Shown piece after piece: positions 17,031 to 29,127 of a stretch of 64,000 nt of DNA (positions are counted from its first letter, which is position 1; each line of letters begins with the position of its first letter). This stretch comes from Aerococcus suis (GTDB taxonomy: Bacteria > Bacillota > Bacilli > Lactobacillales > Aerococcaceae): the NCBI RefSeq assembly GCF_900176325.1, contig NZ_FWXK01000005.1, positions 1 through 64,000 of the forward strand, in the 5' to 3' direction. The position numbers and the translations under genes were made by a program. The notes under the pieces were generated by a model. It searched no databases. It had not been told where the DNA came from and worked only from the letters and a program-made list of their open reading frames with translations.

Positions 17031-18542
17031 TTAACCGATTCCTAATAATGCAAAGATAACTAATAGAATGATTGAAGCAACAGCTGTAGCTACTAATAAT
17101 TTTGCCATAAATTTCCACCAAGTACCTAAGTCTACTTTAGCAATCGCTAAGGCACCCATAACAACACCTGAAGTTGGTGTGACAAGGTTTAGTAAACCTG
17201 AAGCTGCTTGGAATGCAGTAATAACTAAGTGTTCAGCAACACCTGCAAATTGTCCTAGAGGTGCCATGATACCCATAGTTGCAGCAGCTAAACCTGAAGT
17301 TGATGGAATTAAGAATGACATTGGAATATAGAATAAGTATGTTAAAACAATAAAGAATCCTGATGATAAACCACTTAAGGCATTTTCACCCCAGCTTAAT
17401 ACTGTCGCTGTAATTTGACCATCGTTCATAATAACTTGGATACCACGAGCAACCGCACAAATTAAAGCAACTGATAACATGTCGTTAGCACCAGCAATAA
17501 ATTGGTTAACATAGTCTTCTTCACCAGTTCCATAAACGATAGCAATCACGATTGACATTAAGAAGAATAAAATCGTGATTTCAGTTAAGTACCATTGACC
17601 AAATGGTAATAATGATGTACCGATTAAGTTACCTAACCAACCAGCGTTCATCATTGATTCATGAATACTTTCGAAGAATGTCCAGTTTGGATTTAATTCA
17701 GACCATGGAATTAAACCAAGAATCATAATAATGAAAGTTAAGAAGAATAACGTAATAACGACTTTTTGTTTACCTGTCATACCTTCTAAGTTTTCATTAA
17801 CTTGGAACTCTTCACGGTCACTAGCTAATTTTTCTTGTGTTAAGTATGAATTAGCATCATCTTTTTTCACTTTTTTCGCGTAGCTTGTTACGAAGAAACC
17901 ACCGATTAAATACATCACAATAAAGAAAATCACTCGCGGCAAGATTCCTTCACCAAGACCAATACCAGCCATTGAAGAAGCAATACCTGTCGCAAATGGG
18001 TTAACAGTTGACGCTAACACACCCATACCAGATCCAACTAATACTGTTGCCACACCTACTAAGGCATCAAATCCAGCTGCAACCATAATTGGAATTAATA
18101 GTGTATAGAATGGAATTGTTTCTTCGGCCATACCGTAAGTTGATCCACCTAAACAGAAGATTAACATCAATACCCAAATTAATTTTGTCATATTATCACG
18201 GTTATTACGGATAATAGAAGAAATTCCGGCATCAATAGCCCCTGTTTGAGTCACAACATTTAAGAAACCACCGATAGTCAAGATGAATAAAGAAACTTCA
18301 ATCGCACCATCTGTTAAGTCATTACCAATCATCCCAATAAATGGTGCTGCTAAAACATCCCAAATCCCTTGAGCTGATTGTTCTACTGTATGATAAGTAC
18401 CGGCAATAAAGTTACCGTCTTCAGTAACATCATATGCTCCGGCTGGAATAATCCACGTTAAAATTGCAATTACAATTGTGATAATAAACAGAATTGTAAA
18501 AGAATTGGGCATTTTAAATTTCTTTTTCTTTTCTTCAGACAT
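17031..18542 (-). CDS. arcD: YfcC-family arginine/ornithine antiporter
   Basis: The 503-aa membrane protein has about 12 hydrophobic segments and belongs to the YfcC/DcuC-like family that supplies ArcD function in several lactic acid bacteria. It likely exchanges extracellular arginine for ornithine. Conserved blocks include ILTWIIPAGAYD, LFILTIGGFLNVV, CLGGSTYGMAEE and IPSTSGLAAATMGIMAPL. The ATG at 18542 (MSEEKK) follows GGAAG at 8 nt; an upstream GTG is in frame. Substrate is inferred from operon position between arcB and arcC. Confidence 0.88.
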   Translation of the reverse strand: MSEEKKKKFKMPNSFTILFIITIVIAILTWIIPAGAYDVTEDGNFIAGTYHTVEQSAQGIWDVLAAPFIGMIGNDLTDGAIEVSLFILTIGGFLNVVTQTGAIDAGISSIIRNNRDNMTKLIWVLMLIFCLGGSTYGMAEETIPFYTLLIPIMVAAGFDALVGVATVLVGSGMGVLASTVNPFATGIASSMAGIGLGEGILPRVIFFIVMYLIGGFFVTSYAKKVKKDDANSYLTQEKLASDREEFQVNENLEGMTGKQKVVITLFFLTFIIMILGLIPWSELNPNWTFFESIHESMMNAGWLGNLIGTSLLPFGQWYLTEITILFFLMSIVIAIVYGTGEEDYVNQFIAGANDMLSVALICAVARGIQVIMNDGQITATVLSWGENALSGLSSGFFIVLTYLFYIPMSFLIPSTSGLAAATMGIMAPLGQFAGVAEHLVITAFQAASGLLNLVTPTSGVVMGALAIAKVDLGTWWKFMAKLLVATAVASIILLVIFALLGIG

Positions 18543-18572
18543 TATTTTCACTTCCTTTTTTTAATTAAAATA

Positions 18573-18606
18573 GCCAGGGCGTGATTACACATCACTACCC
18601 TGGCAG
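18573..18606 (-). terminator. intercistronic hairpin between arcB and arcD
   Basis: GCCAGGG and CCCTGGC form a stem in the 110-nt arcB-arcD gap, followed on the minus strand by TATTTTAATT. It looks like a leaky terminator or processing stem that could set arcAB above arcD-pepV-arcC. Confidence 0.6.
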
Positions 18607-18652
18607 TAAATAGGTTTGTAATCACTCAATTGAGTGTCACTTATTAACGATA

Positions 18653-19657
18653 TTATACTTTAGGAATAAATAAGTTACCGTTTGTTGCAGCCATAATCGC
18701 TTTGATTGAGTGCATACGGTTTTCAGCTTCTTCGAATTGACGAGCATGTTTTTCGTCACGGAATACTTCGTCAGTAACTTCCATTTCTTTTACGCCGAAT
18801 TTTTCATACATTTCTTTACCGTTTTTAGTTTCGATGTCATGGTATGAAGGTAGGCAGTGTAAGAAGATATAGTCGCCTTCGATTAAGTCTGTTAATTCTT
18901 TATTAACTTGGTAAGGTTTTAATAAGTTAATACGTTCTTCAAATTTGTCTTCTTCACCCATTGATACCCAAACGTCTGTGTAAAGAACGTCAGCATCTTT
19001 AACAGCTGATTTAATGTCCTCTGTTACATTGATTGTTGAACCAGATTCTTTAGCAAATTTTTCTGCGTAATCGATAACTGATTTTTCTGGGAATAATTCT
19101 TTTGGTGAAGCGATTGTAATGTCTACACCTAGCATAGATCCTGTTACAACTAAGCTGTTAGCGATGTTGTTACGTCCATCACCACAGTATACAAGTTTTT
19201 TACCTTGTAATTCACCAAATTCTTCTTTAACTGTCATGAAGTCAGCAATCATTTGAGTTGGATGCCATTCATCAGTTAAACCATTCCATACAGGAACGCC
19301 AGAATATTTAGCTAACATTTCAACATCATCTTGTTTGAATCCACGGAATTCGATACCGTCGAACATGCTACCGAATACTTTAGCAGTGTCTTCTACAGAT
19401 TCTTTTTTACCTAATTGGATGTCGCCTGCTCCCATAAATTCTGGGTTAGCACCTAAATCGTTACATGCTACTGTGAAAGCAGAACGTGTACGTGTTGAAG
19501 ATTTTTCGAATAGTAACGCAATGTTTTGTCCTTTTAAGTATTCATGAGGAATATTACGTTTTTTCAAATCTTTTAAGTGAATACCAAAATCAATTAAGTA
19601 TTCTAATTCTTCACGTGTAAAGTCAACTTCTTTTAATAAACTACGTCCTTGGAACAT
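18653..19657 (-). CDS. arcB: ornithine carbamoyltransferase, catabolic
   Basis: ArcB phosphorolyses citrulline to ornithine and carbamoyl phosphate. The 334-aa protein has the carbamoyl-phosphate motif [26 protein letters not shown], and the ornithine-site HCLPSYHD, where OTCases usually have HCLP. Start at ATG 19657 (MFQGRSLL): AGGAG lies 11 nt upstream, and the in-frame GTG 12 nt earlier overlaps that Shine-Dalgarno. Confidence 0.97.
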   Translation of the reverse strand: MFQGRSLLKEVDFTREELEYLIDFGIHLKDLKKRNIPHEYLKGQNIALLFEKSSTRTRSAFTVACNDLGANPEFMGAGDIQLGKKESVEDTAKVFGSMFDGIEFRGFKQDDVEMLAKYSGVPVWNGLTDEWHPTQMIADFMTVKEEFGELQGKKLVYCGDGRNNIANSLVVTGSMLGVDITIASPKELFPEKSVIDYAEKFAKESGSTINVTEDIKSAVKDADVLYTDVWVSMGEEDKFEERINLLKPYQVNKELTDLIEGDYIFLHCLPSYHDIETKNGKEMYEKFGVKEMEVTDEVFRDEKHARQFEEAENRMHSIKAIMAATNGNLFIPKV

Positions 19658-19701
19658 TCTCTTATTCACTCCTATTTCTTGCTTGTCTTCTTGTTACCTA
19701 A

Positions 19702-20934
19702 TTAAATGTCTTCACGTTGTAAAGGCATGCTCATGCAACGTGGTCCACCACGACCGCGAACTAATTCACTACCGCGAACTTTGATAAGTTTTAATCCAGC
19801 TTCTTCTAAGATACGGTTAGTTACTGTGTTACGGTCATAAACAACAACAACACCAGGTGCAATTGTTAATGTGTTAGAACCATCGTTCCATTGTTCACGA
19901 GCAGAAGCAACAGGGTCGCCGTCACCACAACGGATTAATTGAACACTGTCTTGGCCTAACGCATCAGCTAAGATGTTTTCTAATTCATCTTCAGTTTCTT
20001 TAATGTTAACTGAACCGTCACCATTTGGAGTAATATCCCAAACTTTTAATCCACCTTCGATTTCTGGGTGAATAGTGAATTTGTCATAGTCAACCATTGT
20101 GAATACTGTATCTAAGTGCATGAATTTACGGTTTTCACCGATTAAGAATGCAAAGATGTGTTTGAAGTCAGTTTCTTTGAATAGACGACCAGCTAATTTT
20201 TCAATTGAACGAGCGTCCGTACGTTGAGAAATACCAACAGCTAATACATCTTTAGATAATACTAATTCATCTCCACCTTCAATACGAGTAAGTTCTTCGC
20301 GGTCGTAGAAACGATCAACTTTACCATTTCCGTATTCTGGATGGTGGTCAAAAATGAATTTACCGTATAATGTTTCACGATTACGTGTATCAGACATCAT
20401 GTGGTTTAATGTCACACCATTGTACATTGTAGCGAATGGGTCACGTGTGAAGTATAAGTTTGGCATTGGGTCAACGATGAATGGGTAGTCAGTTTCGTAT
20501 AAATCAGATAATGATTTTCCACCTTCTACTTCGATTTCTGTTTTACGGAAACCTTCCATTGTTTTCAATACCATTTCATAAGTGTCGTCCATACCTAATA
20601 AGTAATCTTTTAATGCTTTAAGCATTGCTTGAGATTGAACGCCTGTTTCAGCTAACCATTCGTCAACGAATTGTTCTTTAACGCCTCCAGCGTCAATAGC
20701 TTCAGCAGCTAATTTTTCTAGGTATAATACTTCTACACCATTTTCACGAAGAGCTTCTGCGAACGCATCGTGTTCTTTTTGAGCATCTTCTAGGTAAGGA
20801 ATATCATCAAACAATAGACGTTCCAAGAAGTCTGGAACTAAGTTTTCTAATTCTTTACCAGGTCGGTGTAATAACACTTTTTTAAGTGGACCAATTTCAG
20901 ATTTTACATGAATCGGACGAGTAATTTCTGACAT
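19702..20934 (-). CDS. arcA: arginine deiminase
   Basis: ArcA hydrolyses arginine to citrulline and ammonia, the first step of the pathway. The 410-aa protein has the ADI motifs [10 protein letters not shown], the His/Asp region MHLDTVFTM, and the catalytic Cys near the C-terminus in [12 protein letters not shown]. Start at 20934 (MSEITRP) with GGTAGGA upstream; an in-frame extension of 15 codons has no ribosome site. It is the first gene of the operon, transcribed from the promoter at 20982-21010. Confidence 0.98.
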   Translation of the reverse strand: MSEITRPIHVKSEIGPLKKVLLHRPGKELENLVPDFLERLLFDDIPYLEDAQKEHDAFAEALRENGVEVLYLEKLAAEAIDAGGVKEQFVDEWLAETGVQSQAMLKALKDYLLGMDDTYEMVLKTMEGFRKTEIEVEGGKSLSDLYETDYPFIVDPMPNLYFTRDPFATMYNGVTLNHMMSDTRNRETLYGKFIFDHHPEYGNGKVDRFYDREELTRIEGGDELVLSKDVLAVGISQRTDARSIEKLAGRLFKETDFKHIFAFLIGENRKFMHLDTVFTMVDYDKFTIHPEIEGGLKVWDITPNGDGSVNIKETEDELENILADALGQDSVQLIRCGDGDPVASAREQWNDGSNTLTIAPGVVVVYDRNTVTNRILEEAGLKLIKVRGSELVRGRGGPRCMSMPLQREDI

Positions 20935-20981
20935 TTTAAATCCTACCTTTCTTTTGTGACTTACTTTTTTCTTACACACTT

Positions 20982-21010
20982 AGTATAGCATGCCGTGCAA
21001 ACGTTACCAA
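20982..21010 (-). promoter_or_regulatory. arcA promoter
   Basis: On the minus strand TTGGTA (21005-21010), a 17-nt spacer and TATACT (20982-20987) predict a start near 20975, about 40 nt before the arcA ATG. It is the only good promoter I see in the gap before arcA. Confidence 0.75.
20996..21009. promoter_or_regulatory. cre-like CcpA site in the arcA promoter
   Basis: TGCAAACGTTACCA matches the catabolite-responsive element TGWAANCGNTNWCA at all fixed positions, with mismatches only at the two W positions. It lies between -35 and -10, where CcpA binding would block transcription. Glucose repression of arginine deiminase operons is established in several lactic acid bacteria. Confidence 0.6.
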
Positions 21011-21030
21011 TAAATCGTTAGCATTGTAAA

Positions 21031-21046
21031 TGAGAAATTCATCACA
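21031..21046. promoter_or_regulatory. Crp/ArcR-type operator upstream of arcA
   Basis: TGAGAAATTCATCACA matches TGTGA-N6-TCACA with one mismatch. Its centre (21038.5) lies about 63 bp upstream of the predicted transcription start, the class I activator position. The ArcR-like regulator encoded at 12193-12891 is the obvious candidate to bind it. Confidence 0.6.
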
Positions 21047-21193
21047 TTTGTACACTTTTTCACTAACTTTTTGTTAGCTAAACAAAACTTAATCGCTTTC
21101 TTTGTTGATTTAACCACAAAAACCCAATAAATAAAACTAGCGATTATCCTATCAAAAAATATTTTTTTATCGCTTTTTTCTTGGGCTTTTTCA

Positions 21194-22069
21194 TTATGAA
21201 TATTTATTTATCAGATGCTGGATTTCAGGGATCAATTTGAATTTATGCTTAGCAGAAACCACTTGCCGTTGATGGAGCATTTGATAATGGTTGTTTCTAA
21301 CTGCCGTCAAAATGGCACGATAATATACGCAAGCCGCTACAAAAGGAAAACGTGCTTTGGGTTTTAATCCAGCAGTTAACTCAAGTCCTTCTTCGTATAA
21401 ACTTTCTGCACGTTTAGCTAGCTCCTCCCAAGCAGCAATCAACTCTTGACTGGGGGATTCTTGGATAAACATTCTGTTATCTACTCCATGTTTTTTTAAT
21501 AGTGTACGTGGGAGATAGATACGGTGATTGGCAAAATCTTCTCCAACATCACGTAAAATATTCGTAACCTGCATAGCCTCTCCTATTTGCTTCCCTCTAG
21601 AGACTAATTGACTCGGAACATCGGATAGAATGGGTAAGAGCATCAGACCCACTGATCCAGCCACATAATAACTATACTCGCTAAGGTCTGCTATCGTTTC
21701 TGGTTGCTCAAATTGACTATCTTGTTTTTGCCCATATAACATATCGTAAAAAGGATCAGCTGACATTGGATAATGTTGGAAGACAACCGCTAATGCTCGC
21801 CACATGGGGTATTTAGAATGATTTGTTTATCAATAAAATCATTTAATTGCTGTTTCAAGCACTCTAAACCATCAACATCCTCAGCCTCATCAATTAAATC
21901 ATCTGCTTGCCGACAAAACGCATAGATAGCATAAACTGCCCAATTGTCAGGATGAGGTAACTGCGAAAAAGCTGCATAGAAACTTTTAGACTGCTTCTTT
22001 ATAATACTCTCACAAATTTTGAAATCTTGTTGATAACGTGAAAAAGTTAATGGTTCAAGGCTCGTGACT

Positions 22070-22089
<20 letters not shown>
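21194..22089 (-). pseudogene. crtM: dehydrosqualene (4,4'-diapophytoene) synthase, frameshifted
   Basis: CrtM condenses two farnesyl diphosphates to the C30 carotenoid precursor. The first 90 or so codons (from 22089) contain the first Asp-rich motif (FCRQADDLIDE). The remainder, in another frame, contains the second (NILRDVGED...RIYLP). The frames separate at a run of four C on the minus strand (21806-21809); one extra C would restore ...NTPMWRALAVV. So the gene is one base short of a continuous ~298-aa enzyme. It overlaps the crtN end by 20 nt. Confidence 0.88.
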
Positions 22090-23578
<1,489 letters not shown>

Positions 23579-23630
23579 CTACTATATAATCGTTTCACTA
23601 ATTCATGGAACTCACTTAATCGAGAGTTTT

Positions 23631-24350
23631 TTACGCTTCATTGTTTAAGTCAACGTAAGGATTTTCAACGGTTAAATGATGGTTACTTGCCGTAACATCC
23701 AGATGTTCTGCCAATAAATCAGCGAGTTCATTTTGTGCTTCTTGTGCACGTTCTTTCTGTTCGTCGTTAATCGCTTCAATGACAATAACAGCTGTTTCCG
23801 TCTCTTCCGTAATCATTGTACGTTGTGCTTCTCGCCAGTTAAAGCAACGACAAATTGCCCCATCATTATCAAAGTAACCGACTTCTCCTGGTAAAGAAGG
23901 ACTATCTTCTTCAGCTCCTAACGGTAAGAAGGATTCTCCACCCTCAGCAACATCTAAACGAATATCCCCACTAACTTTAGCTAGGTCTTCACTTCCAACG
24001 GGAACCGCATGACGCATAGAGACCATATTATATAAATCCACTAACGGATTAATCGAATTCACTGGTGAACCTTTTTGAACACGTTTTAATAATGCTTCAA
24101 TAGAAGAACGCGCCCCTTTTTTCGTTTTAAATTGACGAAAAGCTTCACGCCATTGTTCAACCACTGGATTTTTAGAAATGGGTTCATTAGGAACAAATTC
24201 TAATCCATCACGAGCAGCTGATTTTAACATCTTATCTGCTTTATCTTGCCATTCCTCAACCGGTGAATTATCCAAACCATCAATGGTTAGTAAGAAAATC
24301 TCTGCTTCTGGAAATAATTGCCAAAACTCTTCAGTCACTTTAAATTGCAT
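23631..24350 (-). CDS. B3/B4 tRNA-binding domain protein
   Basis: The 239-aa protein is a stand-alone B3/B4 domain related to the editing domain of the phenylalanyl-tRNA synthetase beta chain (SSIEALLKRVQKGSPVNSINPLVDLYNMVSMRHAVPVG, then GEVGYFDNDGAICRCFNWREAQRTMI). Such proteins probably deacylate mischarged tRNA. Start at ATG 24350 with AAGGAG 9 nt upstream; the in-frame extension reaching 24392 is not family-like. Confidence 0.85.
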   Translation of the reverse strand: MQFKVTEEFWQLFPEAEIFLLTIDGLDNSPVEEWQDKADKMLKSAARDGLEFVPNEPISKNPVVEQWREAFRQFKTKKGARSSIEALLKRVQKGSPVNSINPLVDLYNMVSMRHAVPVGSEDLAKVSGDIRLDVAEGGESFLPLGAEEDSPSLPGEVGYFDNDGAICRCFNWREAQRTMITEETETAVIVIEAINDEQKERAQEAQNELADLLAEHLDVTASNHHLTVENPYVDLNNEA

Positions 24351-24374
24351 TTTTCTCCACTCCTTAACTAATAA

Positions 24375-24432
24375 AGTGAAAGCACCTGACAAGTAAGCGG
24401 TTAACGCTACTTGTTTCGGTGCTCTCAGCTTA
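24375..24432 (-). promoter_or_regulatory. long nested hairpin before the B3/B4 gene
   Basis: An outer stem (AGCACC / GGTGCT) encloses an extended inner palindrome, ACAAGTAGCG-TTAA-CCGCTTACTTGT. It lies between the peptidase pseudogene and the B3/B4 ribosome site. No T tract follows on the minus strand (CACTTTATTAG), so it may be a weak terminator, an attenuator or a protein-binding site. I see no complete T-box. Confidence 0.5.
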
Positions 24433-24462
24433 ACTCTTATTCTATCATGATTATTAATTTTT

Positions 24463-27400
24463 TCACAATAACTTCACTTGACGTTTGCGAACGAATATCA
24501 ATGTTCCACCTACTGTTAGTAGTGCTAGTCCAAATAAACTTTGGAATGTGATTTCTTGGCCAGTTGCTGGTAAGGCAGCTTGTTTCAATTCATCAGCAGT
24601 TAAACCTTGACTCGCCATTTCAAATCCTAGTTCACTGGCTTTCATCATTGTTTCTTCTTTTGTTTCAAGAGTTGATTGATTAGTTTGATACTCATCGTTC
24701 AATTTATCCGTATGCGTCACTTGACTTGGTGTCAAAACGTCTTCGTTACCAGTAACGTGTTCTCCACCAGGAAGTGGTTGTGGTTTATCATCGGGATTAA
24801 CAATTGGCTCTATCGGTTCCACAATAGCTTCTAATGATGCTGGAATCCCTCTAAAAATAGCATTTGTCACCCAACGATAGAAAGCATGTGGATGTTGACG
24901 GTTCAGTGGATTACCAGCATAAATAAATAGCGGTTGTCCATTAAATAGTCCATCAATAGCCATCACTTTACCAGCTAATTTTTCAAATCCTGGCCACCAT
25001 CCAGAAATAAAGTAATCTTTTTCCATTAATGAGACAACTGGCGTAAAGTTTTCTGGAGTTGATTCAATCCATGTTCCTGAAGTTGAATAGAAATAATCGT
25101 TTGGTAAATATCCACTTGATATTGGAAGGTCTTTATTAATGTGCGCTTTCATTAATCCTTCATTATTCCATCCATCTGGTAACATTTCCGCATCAAATCC
25201 TGGTAAGGCTTTTAACGCTTCTAAACGATCAGCAGCTTCCCCACCAATAATTAAGGTTGGTTTTAATCCTAATAAGCTTTCATCAAAGCGACCATTGTCT
25301 AAAACAATCACATCAGCCTCTTCTGGTGTATTTACAATTTCAAATCCAAGTGCTTTCAACACAATGTTTGCTTCAGAAGGTGTTTCAAATCCCATCCAGC
25401 CAACATAATTATTAGGGGTATAAATTTTATATCCTTTAATGGTTTCGCCAACTGGTTTTTGGTTTAACCCTTTTGCATATAATGGAAATTCTTTTAATAA
25501 TTCTGCCATTACATCGGTATTAACGATAAAACTATCGTCATAGGCATACACATCGTATCCTTTTTTTATCGCATAGTTTACGGCTTGAATAGCAGCTACA
25601 GAATTATTACTAAACCGATGATATGGTGTCTCTTCAAGTGTGGAACGAGGCGCTTCTTTATGAGTCACGTCTCCTAATACATCTTTCCATTTATCCTCTG
25701 TATAAACTGGAATCGACTTAAATCCACGCATAACTGGGAAGTTCACAACTAATTCTGCATACATCGCATCCCAGTCTGATTCATTCATTCCTGGGTAAAG
25801 AACATGATTAGCATAGCCACGTTTTGCTTGTGCCATATCGATGACTAAATCACCTTTTTTGAACTCGCCATAATCTTGAGTCAATTCTTTTACAATAACT
25901 CCATTACGTTTGAAATATTCAATCATGCTAAATGCTTCATCACTCGCACTTACCCCATTTGGTGTCATTGGAATCACATAATAATCTGGGAAGAAGTTTT
26001 GTCCCTCTTTCCGTGGACGTCCTTTGATAGTACCATCTGCAGCGAATAATTCTTCTTCTGCTTTAGGATCTTCAATTTTATTCAATCCCCGACGATAGAA
26101 GGTTAAACGATTGGTTAATAAGTCGTCACGATTATTATCAGCAAAAGCGATACTTGCTAACCCAGCAAAGAAACCGGCATAGTATGAATCTTGATTCGTT
26201 TCTGGAATTTCAACCGTATGTCCAAGAATCCCATGATATAGTCCATAAACTGCCGTATATCCGGAAAAAGCATCATCCCAACCAGAACCGTAATCAATTT
26301 TTGGTATAATATATCCTTCATATTTAGAGTTGGCGATGCCCGCACGTCCCATTTCGTGAGCGTGAGCCATCATCGCTTCTGATGTTAGGTCATATTCAAA
26401 GTTAGGATCATGAGGAGGTGTCGTTGGTTCAATTAAAAATTCTCTTACAAATCCATGGAAGTCAATTAATGTGAGTGGGTTCCATTGGTTAACAATCCGG
26501 CGACTGCTTGAGTTTCTGGATTCGTTTGGTAACCTGTATCACGATTAGGATCTAAACCATTCGCTAATACCCGTGTATTGTCTACCACTCCATCAGGATT
26601 TTCAGCAAAGCTAAATAAGAAAATAAACCGATCCAGTAATTCAGGAATATTTAACGTGACGGTTTTTGGTTTTCCATCAGCTGTCGTCGTTTGGTAAGTG
26701 ACCACTTCTCGATTAGCAAAAGCATCAAATAATCCATAGACAATATCGACTCCTGGTTGTTCATCCGCATGTGTATTATGGAAGAGTAATGGAATCTTAT
26801 AATCAAATTTCCCGTTATCTAATAGTTTTTGAATATCTTCTGGTTGGGTCATCATAATAGGCATCGCTTCATTCAAATAGCGATCAATCGACTCTTTATC
26901 TTTAGCCACGACACTATAAAGTAAAGGACGACCTTGAGCACTTTTACCATAAGATTCCGTAGCCACATAACGATTATTATGTTCGCGTTCTGTTATTTTT
27001 TTAATTCCAGTCATCAATTCCTCATAGGAATGGTAATTGGCATAAGGACGAATTGTTAGTCGTTTCGTTAAGACCAATGATTTATCCGCATTAGTTCCGA
27101 TTAAATCATAATCGCCAATATAATGGCGATAGGTACGACGAATATTATTTGGCTCACGTAAGCTTAAATCCTCACCAAATAGTAAATCCGTATTTACCTT
27201 CACTACTAAATCGTTACCTCTACGTTCCGTGTTCACCGTTAAAAATGGACTTCCCGTAAAGTCACCAGTTTCCATTTCATAATTATTAATCTCTTCAATT
27301 GGCTTTCCATTTAACGTCCAAGTTAAATGATCTGTGTCGACATCACCTACTGTTACATGCTCAACCATTTCTTTTGGCTCTGTCATATAAACTTTATCAT

Positions 27401-27791
27401 CTTCTAAAGCGATGTTCTTCTCTGCCTCTTCTGGTGTCGATGCTTCTTTGTCATCAGTTGGCACTTCAGCTATGTCGGAAGACATGGACTCATCAGGTTG
27501 TTCATTTTCTCCAGTTCCTGGTAAGGGTTTTGGCATGGCTCCCACTGGTGTCTGAGCTTCCTCTTCTTTTTCAACAACTGGCGCCTCTTCCCCAGCATCA
27601 TCAGTCGTCTCAATAGACTCTTCATTGACTATTGTTTCTTCCGTTGTATCCGATGTTTCCACCTCAATCGCTTCGTCACTGACCACTTCTTCAGCTTGAA
27701 CAGTTTGCGGCAAACCAACCGCTAATAATGACAATAACGATGTCGCCGATAATCCCATCGCGACTTGTTGACGTAATGACAGTTTCTTCAT
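24463..27791 (-). pseudogene. LPXTG-anchored M14 zinc carboxypeptidase, frameshifted
   Basis: The first frame (441 codons) encodes a signal peptide ending near TVQAEE, an acidic linker and the start of an M14 domain with the zinc motif FHNTHADEQPG (HxxE). Another frame (636 codons from 26373) continues the M14 domain and ends with LPATG, a hydrophobic segment and RKRQVKLL, a sortase sorting signal. Translation between them shows the missing link (VNQWNPLTLIDFHGF...), and the frames meet if one base is restored near 26489-26495. The intact protein would be about 1,100 aa and cell-wall anchored. Downstream zinc-site His is likely in LIDFHGF. Confidence 0.87.
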
Positions 27792-27950
27792 TTACAAAGC
27801 CCTCCTTATAATCGAACCAACTTTATTGTTATCGCTTACATTATAACGGTGAATGTTTAAAAAGTCACGTTCCTTTTCACGCAGATTTTATAATAACTTT
27901 TATTAGGTTGAAAAAAGAAAAATTTGCTATACTATCCATGGAGGGATTTT

Positions 27951-28430
27951 ATGCACACATTGAAAACAAAAGAATTGGTTTACTTAGCGATTATGACTGC
28001 CGTAATTGTCGCACTATCTTTATTAATTATTATTCCTATCCCAGCAACTCATGGTTTTGTGACGATTTGTGATGGTGGCATTTACTTTGTTGGCATGTTA
28101 TTTGGTCCAACTGGAGGATTATTAGTTGGCGGATTATCAGGATTACTGATTGATATTCTATCTGGATCTGCCAATTGGGCATTATTCTCACTCATTATCC
28201 ATGGCTTACAAGGCTATGTATTCGCTAAACTCATGCAAGCGTCTCATAAATGGTTAGGTTACCTTCTTGCTGCTTTCGTAATGTTAGGAGGATATGCTTT
28301 AGCAACAGGACTCATGTTTGGTTCGGTTGCTGGGTTAGCATCTTTACCAAGCAATTTAATGCAAGTGATTTTTGCGACCATTCTAGCTGAACTGCTTCCC
28401 CATTATTTACTACCAAAAATTCATCTCTAA
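27951..28430 (+). CDS. ECF transporter S component (substrate-binding membrane protein)
   Basis: The 159-aa protein has about five or six hydrophobic segments and the ECF S-component pattern: LVYLAIMTAVIVALSLLII, then GFVTICDGGIYFVGMLFGPTGGLLVGGLSGLLIDILSG. The vitamin bound cannot be told from sequence; HmpT/ThiW/PdxU-like groups look closest. It would share the EcfA1A2T module at 58.3-60.8 kb. GGAGG lies before the ATG at 27951; a start 27 nt upstream is in frame. Confidence 0.82.
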   Translation: MHTLKTKELVYLAIMTAVIVALSLLIIIPIPATHGFVTICDGGIYFVGMLFGPTGGLLVGGLSGLLIDILSGSANWALFSLIIHGLQGYVFAKLMQASHKWLGYLLAAFVMLGGYALATGLMFGSVAGLASLPSNLMQVIFATILAELLPHYLLPKIHL

Positions 28431-28438
28431 ATAAAAAA

Positions 28439-28470
28439 TAGCTAGCAAGTGACGCCACTTGCTAGCTACT
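28439..28470. terminator. bidirectional terminator
   Basis: TAGCTAGCAAGTG-ACGCC-ACTTGCTAGCTA is a strong stem between the ECF S gene and the convergent Nudix gene. Confidence 0.8.
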
Positions 28471-28489
28471 TCATTTTTTCAATACTTCG

Positions 28490-29107
28490 CTAATCTAGGA
28501 CAACTTCCCAGTTAGGATCATCATAGGCTTCAAAACACATTCTTACTTGGTCTGCTGTTGTTTTATGATTAGCCATTTCTGGTAATTCATCTAAAGCAAA
28601 ATATTTTGCCTGTAAGGTTTCATTATTAGGTTTAAATTCTCCCCCATGGCTAGTACAAAGAGCAAAGACTTTAGTAATTTCCAAAGCATAAGTCCCCGCA
28701 TTTCGTTTATTTCGGTCATGAAGAGCAATCACACGATCCACTGTAATTTCTTCACCAGCTTCTTCTTTGGCTTCTTTAATTAAATTATCATGAACCGTTT
28801 GATCCACATCTACCCAGCCACCAGGTAACGCCCACGTTCCATCTTCTTCCTGTACTAATAAAATTTTGTGGTCTTTGATAATGGCTGCGCGCGAATCGAG
28901 TTTAGGGGTCTGATAACCGACTTCGTTAGCAAACAAGCCAATCAGTTTTTCTTTTGAAATTGGTGTTTTATAAGCCATCATTTCAACCGCTATTTCTCGA
29001 ATCCGCTCATAACGTTCTAGTTCATATTTATTATCACTATAGTACAGTCCTGCTTGAGCGAGACTTTGTAATTCAACTGCCCAATCTAACCATGGTTGTG
29101 TATCCAA
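28490..29107 (-). CDS. Nudix hydrolase with N-terminal helical domain
   Basis: The 205-aa protein joins a small N-terminal domain (residues 1-60, WLDWAVELQSLAQAGLYY) of the type found in a group of Firmicute Nudix enzymes to a Nudix fold. The Nudix box reads GWVDVDQTVHDNLIKEAKEEAGEE, close to GX5EX7REUXEEXGU although the first Glu position is Asp/Thr. The substrate is unknown; ADP-ribose-type compounds are usual for the family. It follows the glyoxalase II gene by 20 nt and is probably cotranscribed. Confidence 0.85.
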   Translation of the reverse strand: MDTQPWLDWAVELQSLAQAGLYYSDNKYELERYERIREIAVEMMAYKTPISKEKLIGLFANEVGYQTPKLDSRAAIIKDHKILLVQEEDGTWALPGGWVDVDQTVHDNLIKEAKEEAGEEITVDRVIALHDRNKRNAGTYALEITKVFALCTSHGGEFKPNNETLQAKYFALDELPEMANHKTTADQVRMCFEAYDDPNWEVVLD

Positions 29108-29127
29108 ACTATCGTCCCTTTCTATTA

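Noticed and set aside
21140-21170. Short match TCCTATCAAAAAA to the CRISPR repeat, as a possible tracrRNA anti-repeat
   Set aside because: Only 13 A/T-rich bases match and nothing resembling the GCACTCTC part follows; most likely chance.
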